DNA of 64,000 nucleotides from Durusdinium trenchii (Eukaryota > Sar > Dinophyceae > Suessiales > Symbiodiniaceae): positions 2,413,764-2,477,763 of the forward strand of contig CAXAMN010021362.1 in assembly GCA_963970005.1 (NCBI GenBank), written 5' to 3'. Position 1 is the stretch's first letter; each line of letters starts with the position of its first letter. Of the stretch, positions 36,049 to 47,425 are shown one piece after another. The notes beneath the pieces are model-generated. The model did no database searches and was not told where the DNA came from. It worked only from the letters and a program-made list of their open reading frames with translations. A program made the translations under genes and the position numbers.

Positions 36049-37699
36049 ATGTCTAGGAAGTGCTACCCCAAGACCAAGATCGAGAAGCCAAATGCAACCC
36101 ATCCAAAGGGACCTCGAAGCATTTACAGTTCATTCAAATGGGCTGGTGCTTTCCTGGACCGACTTTGTGGGAAGTTCGGGCGCAGTGTAGTGGCACAAAA
36201 ACTTCGAAGATGGCAATGGGACATGACCACATGCTTTTCTGGCATCGGATGCGCAGAAGCAGTCCCATCCTCATTTGTCGTAAACTTTAAACACTCAGCT
36301 CAGAAATCCCAACCCTTTCCACTTCGAACGTTCTTTCCCACCGTCATCTGTAGGCTGTCAAATGCCTGGAGTTCGCGGCCAAGAACCTCATCGGGCCTGT
36401 CCAAGGAGCAAGGCTGCTCTTTGCATGTGAACGTGAACGACATTGTCAAGAAGTCTTGAGTCGAACGTACGGGACATGCGTGTTCCCTGATGTGATGGAA
36501 TATGGTCCCAAGAAGACTCACTTGCATTGCGTGACACATGGCAAAAAGTGCCCATGCATTGTGAAGGGCCATCATGGAAGAGTCTTTTCAGCACCACCAT
36601 TGAACTGTTTGTTCATGGAAGTCGTATGTTACACTTCACTTATTAACCAAACTGTGGAACAATCCAAGGATTGAGGATCTCTGTGGCAGGCCAGGCAGTT
36701 CTTCTGTTTATTGACATGTTTGCTATCGACAATTCACCCAGCATGCCTCGTCGAAGCACAGCCTCCAGCGTCAGGACCACCGTGCCAACCTTTCTCAAAG
36801 ATGGGCACAGGGGAAGGTGTGGCATCTGAGAAATACATTGTCCATCGGAAATACTATGAAACAGTTCCCACCCAAGCTGATGTGCTCATCATCGAAAACG
36901 TGCCAGAGTATCGAATGGAAGAGATCATCAAACATGAGCTGGGACCAGGGTGGGGGTGCTTTGCCATGACCATTGACCCTCGGATCTTTGGGTTGGGAAC
37001 AAGCCGCCCTCGTGTCTATGGAATCTGCTGGAAGAAGAGTTCAGTGAGGGTAGACCCTGCCTTTGATCTGACTTCAATCATTGAAGGGTTGAAGGCTTTG
37101 CCAAGGATGTCGGCTAATGATTTCTTTTTCCAGAAGATGGCACCCTCTGGTTTGGCACCGTGCTATGCTGCTAAGTTGAAATATGTCTTAAACACTTGCT
37201 TGCAACACCTGGCTAGACCAGGTGATTATTCTCTCCCTCTTCTCCCTCTGAGGCTAAGAACCTGCACGACTATGAAGTGCTTCAGAAGGATTGGATGGTA
37301 GCTGACCTAGCGCAGCTGGTTTGCAATGGACGCGGAAGGACAGAGACAGCAGATGGTGCTTTGCCTACCCTTACCACAAACTCTGGTCGCCTTTGGTCAA
37401 AGGCCAGCATAAAGACATTGCGTCAAAACGATAGGGCGTGAACACATGATCTATGTTTTGATTCGAATTGCCATGCCCCGTGGGAGGTTGAGCGACGCTA
37501 CCTCTCAGCCAATGAGATGCTCTCCAGCCACCTCTTAGCAACCAATCCTAAATTTTCAAAGATCTCTGGAGCACCATGCTTGGACATGTCCAGGACGACT
37601 GACTGTCAGAAGGTCCGCATGGCCGGCAACGCCATGAACTTGGCATGTGTTGGGGCCTTTTTGCTAAGCGCCATCATGATGATGGAGCCTTTGAAGTGA
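36049..37699 (+). CDS. C5-cytosine DNA methyltransferase (multi-exon)
   Basis: Transfers a methyl group from S-adenosylmethionine to C5 of cytosine in DNA. The conserved motifs appear in order. Motif I is TTCFSGIGCAEA at 36226-36261. Motif II is LLFACERERHCQEV at about 36411-36450, with the ribose-binding Glu. Motif III is VFPDVM at about 36480. Motif IV is SGPPCQPFSKMG at 36771-36807, with the catalytic Cys. Motif VI is IIENVPEY at about 36888-36911, with the catalytic Glu. Motif VIII is SRPRVYG at about 37002. A target-recognition side segment ALPTLTTNSGRLW lies at about 37357, and motif X is RMAGNAMN at 37615-37638. The stop is TGA 37697-37699. Exons are roughly 36049-36258, 36370-36580, 36745-37140, 37240-37410 and 37470-37699. 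ATG 36049 (MSRKCYPKTK) is a possible start, but coding blocks upstream may be joined to it. All catalytic residues are present, so it could be active. Known relatives are methyltransferases captured by dinoflagellate retrotransposons. Here the neighbour is a transposase-like gene inside TIRs instead. Confidence 0.92.
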
Positions 37700-37910
37700 T
37701 GTCATCTAAAACATGGATGACCAATTCGTTGAAGACAATTCACTGCAATAAAATAGGAGGACCTTTGGAACTTTCAGCAACAGGTATATACATTGTGCTG
37801 AACATGTTTGGAACAGTGCAACTTCTCACACCAAGTGTCACCCTTCTATATAAATCCCGACCTTCTTCAGCCTTTTTGGGTGGCAGGTTGAGCTAGGTGG
37901 GGCCTCAACC

Positions 37911-38691
37911 ATGGGTAAGCGTGCCTCCTCGACAAGCACGCCGCCATCGGGGAAGGCTCCAAAACTCAACCTCAGGCCATGGGCGCAAAAAATGTTGATG
38001 GGCGCTCAGTTCCTTCGGAAGTATTTAACAAGGTTTCAACACGACAATGCAAAGGATCACCATCTAAGGTGACCACTGTAAACTCCAGTGGGCGCAACAT
38101 GTCTCAGCTGCTATCTGAGGCTGTTTGATCCTATGAAGGAAGAGCACCCGGTGCAATGGCTTTTGGACAAATGGCAAGGAGACATGTACGGCCCGGTGTC
38201 TGACTGGATTGAGGACATCTTGAAGACAAAGATTACTCGCCCTGATGAAGTGATCATGCCGGACAACGGTGACAAACAAGTGTATGGGTTTAGAACGTGT
38301 TTGAACTATTTAATCTCCAGTTGTGTTAAGTCGTAGCAAACCATCAGAAGCATTCGTGCCAGGACTGTTCCACAGCCACGTTCCAAGTACCACTCCTGGC
38401 TTTCAAGCCCAAGAAAGCCTTTGATGGGCTCCCGTGCTATCAGGATTGGCTGAGCCATGCTAGCAGCATTTGGTCCATTGGCTACCAAGCCTGGGAATCG
38501 ATTGAGATCAAGCCAATTGATTCCACTATCCGGGGCAAACCCATGGACTATGCCTGCTTGGAAGTTGCCAAGGGGTGCGGAAGGATATCAATCCTTTTCT
38601 ACACTATCGCCTACACCTTCATCCATTTGAAGAATGGTCTAAGCGAGGAAGAACTCGAAGAATTTCGGGGGTCACTCAACTGCATCCATCA
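37911..38691 (+). CDS. Start of the second multi-exon gene of the element, unknown function
   Basis: ATG 37911 opens MGKRASSTSTPPSGKAPKLN, a Ser/Pro/Lys-rich start, and runs to a GT donor at 38069. The next exon, about 38106-38276, reads LRLFDPMKEEHPVQWLLDKW and YGPVSDWIEDILKTKITRPD. The third, about 38395-38691, reads LPCYQDWLSHASSIWSIGYQ and SILFYTIAYTFIHLKNGLSE, ending at a clean CAG|GTAATT donor. A following intron carries the hairpin array. No family recognised. The start lies about 210 bp after the methyltransferase stop. Confidence 0.6.
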
Positions 38692-38760
38692 GGTAATTTC
38701 TGGGGGAGGGTCCAGGTGATGGAAGACTAAACTAAACTAAAACGAAGGACCCAAGCATAA

Positions 38761-39087
38761 AAGGGTCGCCTTTGGAGGTTCCATGTTCCCAAAATCTCAA
38801 AGGTGATGTTCTCAGTGAGAACGTCGCCTTTGGGGCCAACATGGGCAAACCCCTAAATCTACCTAGGTGATGCTTTCAGTGAAAACGTCGCCTTTGGGCT
38901 AACCCTTGGGCTGAAAACGTCGCCTTTGGAGGCCACACCCAGGGCCAAAGGTGATGGTTTCAATGAAAACGTCGCCTTTGACATCATCAGGACCCCAGCC
39001 CTCACCATGTCAAAGGTGATGTTCTCAGTGAGAACGTCGCCTTTGAGATTTCAGGTACTTGAAAGTCTCAAAGGTGACGCATCTATG
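38761..39087 (+). repeat. Intronic array of near-palindromic hairpin units
   Basis: Full units occur at 38797-38834, 38864-38898, 38945-38981 and 39010-39046. Half units occur at about 38763, 38911 and 39068. A full unit is an arm CAAAGGTGATGTTCTCA followed directly by TGAGAACGTCGCCTTTG. The arms differ from perfect complementarity only by two T/C changes, which are G-U pairs in RNA. The spacers differ in sequence, so the palindromes themselves are what repeats. The array lies between the donor at 38692 and the next exon near 39410. Confidence 0.85.
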
Positions 39088-39409
39088 TTCCCAACTTAGT
39101 CGTGGGACCTAGTCACAGTTTGCACTGGTGTGTCCTGATAACCACAAGTGTTTGGAAAGATCTGGTCCTTTAAAGGTGGCTCTGCTAGCAACACAAGCCT
39201 TTAAGCTAAGGGTTGAGCCCTTAAGCTTTGGAGTGGAATTGTTCTATAGAGCCTGGTGCGGCATGTCCTGATTTCAGAATTGTACCTGTGAAATCCTGTG
39301 AAGAGCACCCTATCTTGAATTCTCTCCAAGTATATAATACCTTTAACATCCTCCAGCTCTTCTCACACAGCCACGATCTTTGAAACTAAGGTGGTTGAGC
39401 ACAGCGTTG

Positions 39410-42400
39410 ACTCCAGCTTGCCAATACGTACCCCAAGTTTGCGAGCAGGACTATATATGGCGGCGAATGCAAATCAGTCAGCAGCAGGCTGAGCGGCAGA
39501 AGAAGTCGATTCTGCAACTATGCATGATGTTCCACAATCGCGCTGACCAAATCATGAAGGACATGTACTTCTCAAGCTACTATATGTTTGATGACATAAT
39601 ATGCACTGACTGCACCTGGAAACTTCGAGGCAAACAAATCAAAAGGCATCAAAAGCACAATAACCCATCGTCTAGCGGGATTTCACTTCGTTGTAACGTG
39701 TTTTGAATTTCCATCACTCTTGGGGTCATTGCGGGTTTCCTACTATAACAGGACGGCTTCGTGGCAAACTACAGGGCAGCTTGGGATGAAGCTATAGCAG
39801 AATACAATGGCTATGGATTAGCGAAGAGTTCGACACAGCATCAGGTAGATGCAGCTGCATCGCTTCTCATGTTCGGATTCAAGGTGGGCGGGAACTTGAT
39901 GACATGTGCTTTATAAACCTTTACAATGTGTTCAACTTGTTTTAACACCATTTAACACCAACACACGTAAACAATTCTCAATCGCTCCTATGGAGGTTGG
40001 AGTGTCCAATGAGTGTTGGGCCATGATGGTGAAGCATTTGCACATGAACAAGTTCGACAATTCAGGTGCTGGAGTGTGGAGTTCAAGAAGCTTTCCACAT
40101 CTAGTTAGGAACAGTTCAGCTCTAGATAGTGTCAAAAGGATTCAAAAGGTTTGGTTCTGAAACCACCAAACACCATGGCCTCACCATGGCCTCGACTCCA
40201 CCCCCCTTCAGCCTTCAGCCGGGAGACCTTGCTCCAGTCGCGCTGGCTTCTCAGCGGTGTGCCTCGAGGAGTCGAGGGTATCTGGTATGATGTACTCATC
40301 ATGACAGAGGGGAAGCAACAGCTGTTCCTTCAACGTGTCCTTTTCTCTTTTGACTTGGCAAAGAGAAAAGCTGGAAAGGCCCAGATTTTGCGAATGAGCA
40401 CCACGGAGTGGCAGCAGGAGGCTGACATTTGCTGCCTGGGTGGCTATGTCTTAGAGAAAATGAGGTCAGCCAGAACCTCTGACAATCTCGTCCTGTTCAA
40501 GAAGACTACCACCGATATGGTCAGGAGCAGGTTCATTGAGGGGTGTCTTGGTTTGGACTCAATCCTAGTGATATTATGTTATCTTTGGTTGGTTTGTCGC
40601 TGGATTTGGTTTTTGAGCAGAACCCTTCTCCAATAGTACTGGGGATTGCTTTTCCCCCTCAGTCCATCTGAGGGATTTCCATGACGACCTCAAGCCCCTT
40701 TTGGAAAGCAAAGATGCTCTCTTCAGCCCAGAAGAGGTGAGTATGTGGTTCGAGAACCTTCCAAAAAAGGTGGATCCGGCGGCTTCACAGGAGACCCTAT
40801 CCAAAGCGGATTGCAAAATTGAAGCGCTTCAACTTCAGCAGTCCAAAATGCAGTTCGAGGCAGATGCATTGTCGCTGGCAAGGGACGCCACGCAGATTGC
40901 AGCCCTTTATCAAAAGGAAATGAAAAACGAGAGGGCCAATCGTCTAGCAAAAGTGACGCATCTAAAGCAGCAAAACCAAATGGGTTCCAATTTGGTGATG
41001 CAGCACATGAGGAAGAACTGCCGTCACGTTGGGGGACCTATCACTGACTTGAGCGATGAGATTTTGAAGGCAGGGGCAAAGAACAATTCTATACAATATC
41101 AAACCTTCATTTCAAAGTTATATTTCCCATATCTTTCTTTCTGGAGAAACAAGGTTTCATACATGTCCTTTCCTTTGACCCATTCTCAAGCGTCCCTAAC
41201 ATAAACTTAAACCATGTAAACTTAAATCATGTTCAATCTCCTTTTCTTGGCGCCTTGACAAAGTTCAATCACATTTTCTTGGACCCCTGAGTTCGTAGCA
41301 TCTTTGCAGCAAGATATGGCGCTCTTGTGGTATGGATCGACTATATGAAAGCTGGTGTGGTCAGCAAGGATGAACTGAACAACTCCATCACCATGCTGTC
41401 AAAGGCGCTCGCAGCACTTCCGGAGAAATCCATCGGCTTCGTCATTGCACCTCATGCCCAGTCCGAGCGAAGAGGTGGACTGAGAGACGAACTGAGGACT
41501 GAGTGTGGGCATGGGTGACTCTGGTCTTAGAGTCTTATGTTATGTCAATGGGTTTCCCGTTGTTTGGATGAAGTTCTATGTAGAGTCATTATAGTTGGGC
41601 TAGAATACATGTTTTGCATCCCTTCAGGAGGGTGGAAAATAAGCTGGACGCAAAGAGCCTGGAGGCTGAAGCTGTCCTATTGCGCTGTGAAAACCCTCTA
41701 GCAACCAAGAAGGTCCAGCTGAACTTTCCAGCCTGGATGGTCTACCAATCTGGTGCTACAGCAAATGTGTGGTTGACATCCCAAATGATGCAAGACAAGT
41801 CATTTTGGTCTTGCTTACAGTAACTGATTTGTCTTGGTGGTTTTGGGTTGAAAGCTTGTTTCAGGCCTTGTTTCAGGTACTCAAAACTCCTTCACTTCCA
41901 TGATTCCTAATTTAATGAGTCGCTAGTTCGTGGCCCAGTGAAGTAGGCACTACGATACTTTGGTGAACCACCATATTACTGTTTAATCAGTGGATGATGG
42001 TGAACCAACCCTGGGGACTAATGCACTTGGCAAACTCAGGTGTGTCCGCGAGTTGCTTCCATGGACACCAGAGAGCCAATATGAAGTCCCGACTGCAGAG
42101 GTGGTATTGCATGCTTCAGAAGGAAGCAGGTGCGGCTGGGTCGATCGTTTAAGTCCAACAAGCGACGCCCAAAAAAGTAAAAACGAGCCTCGTAAGCTAA
42201 ATGTTTTGTGGATGTCTAACCAACACCAAATTGAAGAATTGATTTTTATACAAAGTATTCAAGTTTGACCTAAATACCCAATGTTCCCATGCTTGATCCC
42301 ATGTTTGACAGGGCGCTCTCAAGCAACCAAGAGACTGCACAATTGCTGGCGGGGCCTGCAATGCCCACCGCCGTCCTCCAGAGCCTCTTATCCGGGGCTG

Positions 42401-42600
42401 ATGTTGGAAGAGTGGTTGGCATCCTGAACCTGTCCCCATATGACGGGTGGCTGGAGAAGGTCGCGTTGAAATGGAGCCCACGTTCACAGCGTGACTTGCG
42501 CACCTTGTCACTGTCGACCAACTTGAACTACACAACATTCAGTGAGAAGCAGTGCGCATTCGTCTTGTTGGAGGATAGTTGGTTGGAAAACTCAAGGTAA
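39410..42600 (+). CDS. Middle exons of the second gene of the element, unknown function
   Basis: Coding blocks in order: about 39410-39620 (QDYIWRRMQISQQQAERQKK); 39752-39882 (GFVANYRAAWDEAIAEYNGY), ending before GTGGGC; about 40230-40540 (GIWYDVLIMTEGKQQLFLQR); about 40659-41085, a likely coiled coil rich in Gln, Leu, Lys and Glu (KIEALQLQQSKMQFEADALS); about 41305-41505 (YGALVVWIDYMKAGVVSKDE); about 41622-41810; about 41991-42180; about 42312-42598 (LLAGPAMPTAVLQSLLSGAD, ILNLSPYDGWLEKVALKW), ending at an AG|GTAAAG donor. Each is separated by A/T-rich sequence with stops in all frames. I remember similar long uncharacterised dinoflagellate proteins but cannot name a domain. The NLSPYDGW motif faintly recalls a methyltransferase-type motif and should not be taken as proof. 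Confidence 0.6.
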
Positions 42601-42702
42601 AGGAGCAAGTGTTTCATTATGGCTCATTACTATATAGTGCGTCGGCAGACCCTGTTTGTGGTTTGGTGTCAATGGTTAAAGGCTGAGGAATGATTACTAT
42701 CT

Positions 42703-43965
42703 TTGTTAAGGGAGTGCACCGTGGTAGGACTGGAAGAAATGGGTGACGACATCAGGAAGTATGACCAAACTCCACCTCCGCTTGCTGAAATCGCTTTGGA
42801 GACTGTGACCCTGAAGTTGGCTGAGGTCACCAAGGATGACTCAAGAAAGGGTAGGTTCAAGGTCACATTGACCAACGAGGTGAGGTCTCGACACCTATCT
42901 GATGTGGTTCACGCTGCTGACTGGAAGCGTTTGATCACCGATTTCGACACCAAGTTCCTGGAGACAACAATTGCGTCATATTTTTTTGTGAGTAGTGAAT
43001 GGTGTTGGGGATGCTTTAAGTAATGGTAAAACATATAAGTATTGGGTATGCTGGAACCTCAGTATCTCCTAATCAGTCCATTCGCACACATGCACACATT
43101 CTGTCCCGGCCCTGGTCAACTCACTCAGGTTCTGTGGGAACATGGCAACCGTGGAGGCCGAAGAAACCCAGATTGTGCCTGCTGAAGAGAAAGAAGAGGA
43201 ACTGCCTGAATGGACCTCGGAGCCAAATGATGTGCAGTCTTTGATGGACAAGTACATTCTGGAGGCCAAATGTCCAGGACGACTACCTGGAACAACGTTG
43301 ATGCTTGTCCAAGCCCAGGGACGAGATGGAAGCACCACAGACATTGTGGCATCACAGAAGTACAAACTGTTCCTGGCACCAACAACTGTGTTCAACACAA
43401 CTTTGGAGTTTGGTGGTTTAGGATTTGGGATGGGTGTGGCTTATCCAAATGAATGGCATCCAACGTCCAGTCAATGGTTTACTCCCATTACAGGTACCTT
43501 TGCTGATCTTTCCTGCTCTCAGGTATGTCACCAAGATGATTTGGAGCTCTCCCTCGCAGAGTTTGAAATTGGTCATGGGAAATCAACATTCCTCAAGGCA
43601 GACAAGGTGGCAAAACTTCAACGTGAAGGTGTTGGCAGTGGCACAGGCACGCCAATTAGTGAAGTTGAAGTCTGAATACAGCTGGCATGAACCAGTTTCA
43701 GGGTTTGCTCTTCACAGTGCTTCAAACACATCCCTTGAAAGCATTGCATTACTTCACCTCAGCCATTTGCAATCTGAAAAGGTGTCAGGTCGCTCATAGG
43801 TTTCTTAGACTTGACCGGTCACTTTCATTTTGGCCAATGACATCGCTGGCTGAAATCTTGGCTCAGCATGGTTTGAAGCAGGACCTCCTGAAGGGTTTGA
43901 AGTGGTCCTTAATTTCCAATTGTTTGAAGGATTTTTTTTTGCACCTCAAAGACTCAGCCACCTGG
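42703..43965 (+). CDS. Further exons of the second gene, unknown function
   Basis: About 42706-42990 reads VVGLEEMGDDIRKYDQTPPP and DVVHAADWKRLITDFDTKFL. About 43142-43500 begins MATVEAEETQIVPAEEKEEE and continues LMDKYILEAKCPGRLPGTTL, ending near GVAYPNEWHPTSSQWFTPIT. Between about 43525 and 43965 the frame is less certain: LELSLAEFEIGHGKSTFLKA in one frame, and SLAEILAQHGLKQDLLKGLK further on. Composition and alternation with stop-rich intron-like DNA support coding. The ATG at 43142 could also start a separate gene. Confidence 0.5.
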
Positions 43966-44093
43966 TAAAGTGGCTTGCTCACATCTTGTATTCGTATAAT
44001 TTGTCTACAACCTTGTATTGTTAGGTTCAAGTCCTACCAACTTGTTGAAGCCCTTTTATTGTCCCAACCATTGCCCAACCATCCCAACCCTAC

Positions 44094-44929
44094 GACCAGG
44101 ACCTGAACGCGATGTTGGAACAATCTCCTGGTGCTTTGGACACTCCAACTCCAAGAGGTGGTGCTCGAAGCTCAGAGCACCACAACTTTGCTACATGCCA
44201 GACCAATCATATACAGTAGTCGCAGGCACTCAACACATCATTGACAAACACCCGGTAGTAAGACTTGCACAAACACACCAGTGACTACCATGAGTCTGTG
44301 CCTCCGTGAGGCAAATGCCAGCCCGCTTGGTACTTCGTCCACTGCTGGGTTGAAGGAGCTCAGGCCCAATGCGAACCAACGATCCCGGACTCCACTGAAT
44401 CCAAATCAAGTGGCTGAGCTGCAAACAACGGTGAAAGGTGCCTTGGAAGACGCTGGCAAGACGAGCAAAGTCAACAAGGTGAAGCAAGCTGCGGCTGCCA
44501 AAGTGAAAGATGCGAAAGACCCACAAGACCCACAAGATCCAAAAGATCCAAAAGATCCAAAATCAAAGACAGCACTTCGTAAGGCACTTGAACTCCAGGT
44601 GATTGATGAAAAGAAAAAGACTAAGAAGGCCGGGCTTCTAACTAGCAACTATCACAATGTGAGACCACAGTGTCTAGTACTAAAAGACTGTGCTCTGAAA
44701 CAAGCCAATTAGTATGTGTTTCTTTTTGTCCACCACCAACATGTTACCATATGTTACCTAATATGTGGGTTAGTAAGGGTACTGTCCAAGGTCTTCTAAA
44801 CCTGACCCAAATCTTTGGCACCAGGCTGCTGGAAAGGCCAAGGCCAAGGCCAAAAGCGTGGCCAAAAGCAAGGCCAAAAGCAAGGCCAAAAGCAAGGCCA
44901 AGGCTTCACCGAAGAAGGCCAGCACCTGA
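44094..44929 (+). CDS. Lys-rich exons with histone-H1-like tail
   Basis: About 44098-44200 reads QDLNAMLEQSPGALDTPTPR. About 44281-44595 contains LRPNANQRSRTPLNPNQVAE, a Lys/Ala helix and a short tandem of D-P-Q/K (DPQDPQDPKDPKDPKSK), ending at CTCCAG|GTGATT. 44823-44929 begins after a CAG acceptor and reads AAGKAKAKAK, SVAKSKAKSKAK and SKAKASPKKAST, followed in frame by TGA. Repeated AKSK/AKAK with SPKK is typical of histone H1 C-terminal tails and bacterial-type histone-like proteins. No globular H1 domain is visible, so I call it H1-tail-like only. It suggests binding to DNA. Confidence 0.6.
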
Positions 44930-45230
44930 GAGTCGGCCACAAACTCGTTATTAGGCAAAGGTTCAGAGGTTCAACTTAATTTGATTTTCACCTACCACTC
45001 TAACATTAAATTAAACAAAACGAAGCCCACCTCCAAAGCTGTCGAAACAATATTGTAGGATGCCGAAACCAGATTCTTACAGTACCATCAGTCTTGCTCT
45101 GTATACTATAAAATGCATATAGAGGGCAGGTGAAGGGTTCCAATGATGAATGATTATTGTGCTATATAGCCTTATCTACACCTGGGATGGAACCAATTGG
45201 TTGGCACAAGCTACATATCGCATTCTGCTT

Positions 45231-45906
45231 GCAGGAGCATCCAGCTGACGATGATGACATCTTGGATTCTGAGGAGGCTCTGTCGGAAGACGAGGATGAG
45301 GGAGCGGAGGAGGAGGAGGAAGAAGTCAACAGTGTAGATGCTGAGACTCTCAAGCTTGGAGATTCACCGAAACCTGCGAAATCAAAGAAGGACCAAAGGA
45401 CCGCTCGACCAAGGAAGCCTGTGAAAGAGTCAGAAGTGACTGAGGAAGAGGAAAAAAATGAAGAGATGGGAGCACTTTCCGGGGCCCAGACCATGAGGGC
45501 ACTTTATTGGGAAGTTGTTCACGAAGCACAGAAAAAGATCAAACGAGAGAATCCGGACATGCCTCCTAAAGATATCTTGAAGATGGCCCGTGCAGAGTGG
45601 CTCACTTGCATTTTGAAAAGTCAAGTTTAATCTCACACACACAGGGCACATCAAGTCACTATACTTCATGACTGTATGACATCGTAAGACTTTAGTATAA
45701 TGAGCTAAGGCTAGTGGTAAGGATATTGCAAATCAACTCGGGAATGATTCAGGTGGGAGAAGCACCCGCAGCGTATGAACAGCTTGCGCAACATGTCCAC
45801 CAGCGAGCTCTCTCGTCGGCGATTCACGAAGGACTGTGAGAGAAAGACTTCAGAGACAAAGCGTCGCAGGAAGACTGCGACTGCGTAATAGGATAGGGTG
45901 CTTGAC
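45231..45906 (+). CDS. Acidic region, possible HMG/YABBY-like segment and basic C-terminus
   Basis: Begins after GCTTGCAG with EHPADDDDILDSEEALSEDE and a run of seven Glu, then a Lys/Pro segment (SPKPAKSKKDQRTARPRKPV). It goes on to MRALYWEVVHEAQKKIKREN and PDMPPKDILKMARAEW. The pattern K-x-E/K-N-P-x-x-x-x-x-D-I-x-K-x-x-x-x-x-W resembles the HMG-like helix pair of YABBY and CCDC124-type proteins. The frame stops at TAA 45628-45630, but from about 45752 another exon reads WEKHPQRMNSLRNMSTSELS, then RRRFTKDCERKTSETKRRRK and TATA, with stop TAA. I infer that a splice links AAAAG near 45624 to TGGGAG after CAGG, giving a basic C-terminus. Acidic, HMG-like and basic parts together suggest a chromatin protein. 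Confidence 0.6.
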
Positions 45907-46287
45907 ATGACCAGCTCATAGTGTGTGTGCAAGCAAGACTTCGGTTGGTCATTGTAAGTTGTATCAACTCTTGTTTAAAACCTGTTATGTTACAAAAACT
46001 TGCTCTTGGTTGCTTTTTCACAGTTGGTCATCGTGCTAGCGTATCACACATAGGCGGCCAACTTCCAGATTGCTTCTGGATCATTTTGAGGGGACATGCT
46101 GCTGGCTTACCAGCAGCCATCTAGGGACACAATGGTGTTCAAGAGCCAGGGGAAAAGGATGCATTCTAGCGTTCTGGTCCATTGAGAATTTCATCAGTGT
46201 GTCCACCATGCAATCAACAGCCTTCCAGTATGTACAGTAAAGACATGTAAAAACACTTTGTTGGTCAGGTGACCCGCTCGCATTTGC

Positions 46288-46504
46288 AATTCCGTGTCGC
46301 TGGACATCAGACCTATGCAAAGTGGTTTTGGAAATCGCTTCGGAGAGCTCAAAGTCTTCAACAGATGCTGAGCCTTGCACCTTGCGCAATCTCATGGTCG
46401 AACTGGAAGAGGAAGGCCAAGTCGACATGACCTTGCATGGTCACAAGTGCGAACGTCCACCAGCAAATGGAGATGAAGGAAGGGAAGTTGAAATGATCTC
46501 TTGA
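46288..46504 (+). CDS. Coding block near the right end, unknown
   Basis: Open frame ending at TGA 46502-46504. It reads LCKVVLEIASESSKSSTDAE, LRNLMVELEEEGQVDMTLHG, then HKCERPPANGDEGREVEMIS. Acidic and hydrophilic with coding-like codon positions. No family recognised. The preceding 400 bp are A/T-rich with stops in all frames. Confidence 0.4.
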
Positions 46505-46704
46505 TGAAAACATGTTCAATATAAAATGGATGGATGTACTAAAGGGATGATGATAGTTTAAACAAGGTTCAAGTGTATAAAGGATGGATGTAATTACTAT
46601 AGGAATGATAGTGTACACGGGGTCATACTTTATACCGGGTACGGTGATGCATCCATGGGTGTATGATGTGTATGTGAAGCATGTTTTTTCCTGAGAACAC
46701 GACT

Positions 46705-47425
46705 ACTTCATCGTGAAGCCTGATCCCATTGTCCCCGTCTTCAGCTACAATCCAAGCGTCGCCAATCTGAAGTTCACAACCATCGCAGGTGCTTTTCCGG
46801 CCGAGGCAGGATTGGATAGCGTATTAAATACAAAAGGTGCAGTGCATTGGGATGATGATGCTGTTCTTGCTGAACTGAACGATTAGGTCCAAGGTTCACT
46901 TTGTTGTCTTCACAGGCACTTGCTGCATCGCGCACTTTGGTGAGATACTGGAGGGTGGCGGTCATGAAAGCTGACCAGGACTTTGGGACCTATTTTCTTA
47001 ATGTTGTTTGCTCTTGCACTTATTCCTTGAAATCCGGTGGTGCCAGGACATTCGTCCTCGCACCTGGGCAAGCGTTCAAAAAGAACTAAGCATAAAAACA
47101 CAGTTTGAAAGCCAGTAACTGCAGTGTGAACTTTGTTCCTACTATACTATTATCATCCTAGAATCCTAGAATTAATCCTATATGAAACACTGTGACCTCA
47201 GGCAAACCGCTATATTACTTACGGCAAGAGCGCAAGATGATGGCCAATGAGGTGTTGAGATTGGTTTAGATCTGAAGAGCTGATCTGATTTTGCAGATGC
47301 ATGGTCAAGACATGGCCAAGCTGGTACAAAACATGTGAGCCGAGCACATGGCAAAGAAAAGTGCGAGTGAACTTCTGGGCATGCGTCCTGATCTCGTAGT
47401 GATCCCCTTTTTGTTTCATTCGATG
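46705..47425 (+). CDS. Last small exons before the right terminal repeat
   Basis: Blocks: about 46700-46790 (YFIVKPDPIVPVFSYNPSVA), ending CATCGCAG|GTGC; about 46915-47005 after a CACAG acceptor (ALAASRTLVRYWRVAVMKAD); about 47048-47089 (TFVLAPGQAFKKN, then TAA); about 47297-47333 (MHGQDMAKLVQNM) and about 47341-47425 (MAKKSASELLGMRPDLVVIP). They are short, and I cannot tell whether they form one transcript. The last block runs into the first copy of the terminal 18-bp motif, so the coding end and transposon end nearly touch. Confidence 0.4.

Noticed and set aside
38761-39087. CRISPR array
   Set aside because: Regularly repeated palindromes with unique spacers suggested it, but the genome is eukaryotic, the units are imperfect, the spacing is irregular and no cas gene exists.
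44823-44929. A histone H1 gene
   Set aside because: Only an Ala/Lys tail on one exon is present; there is no winged-helix globular domain.
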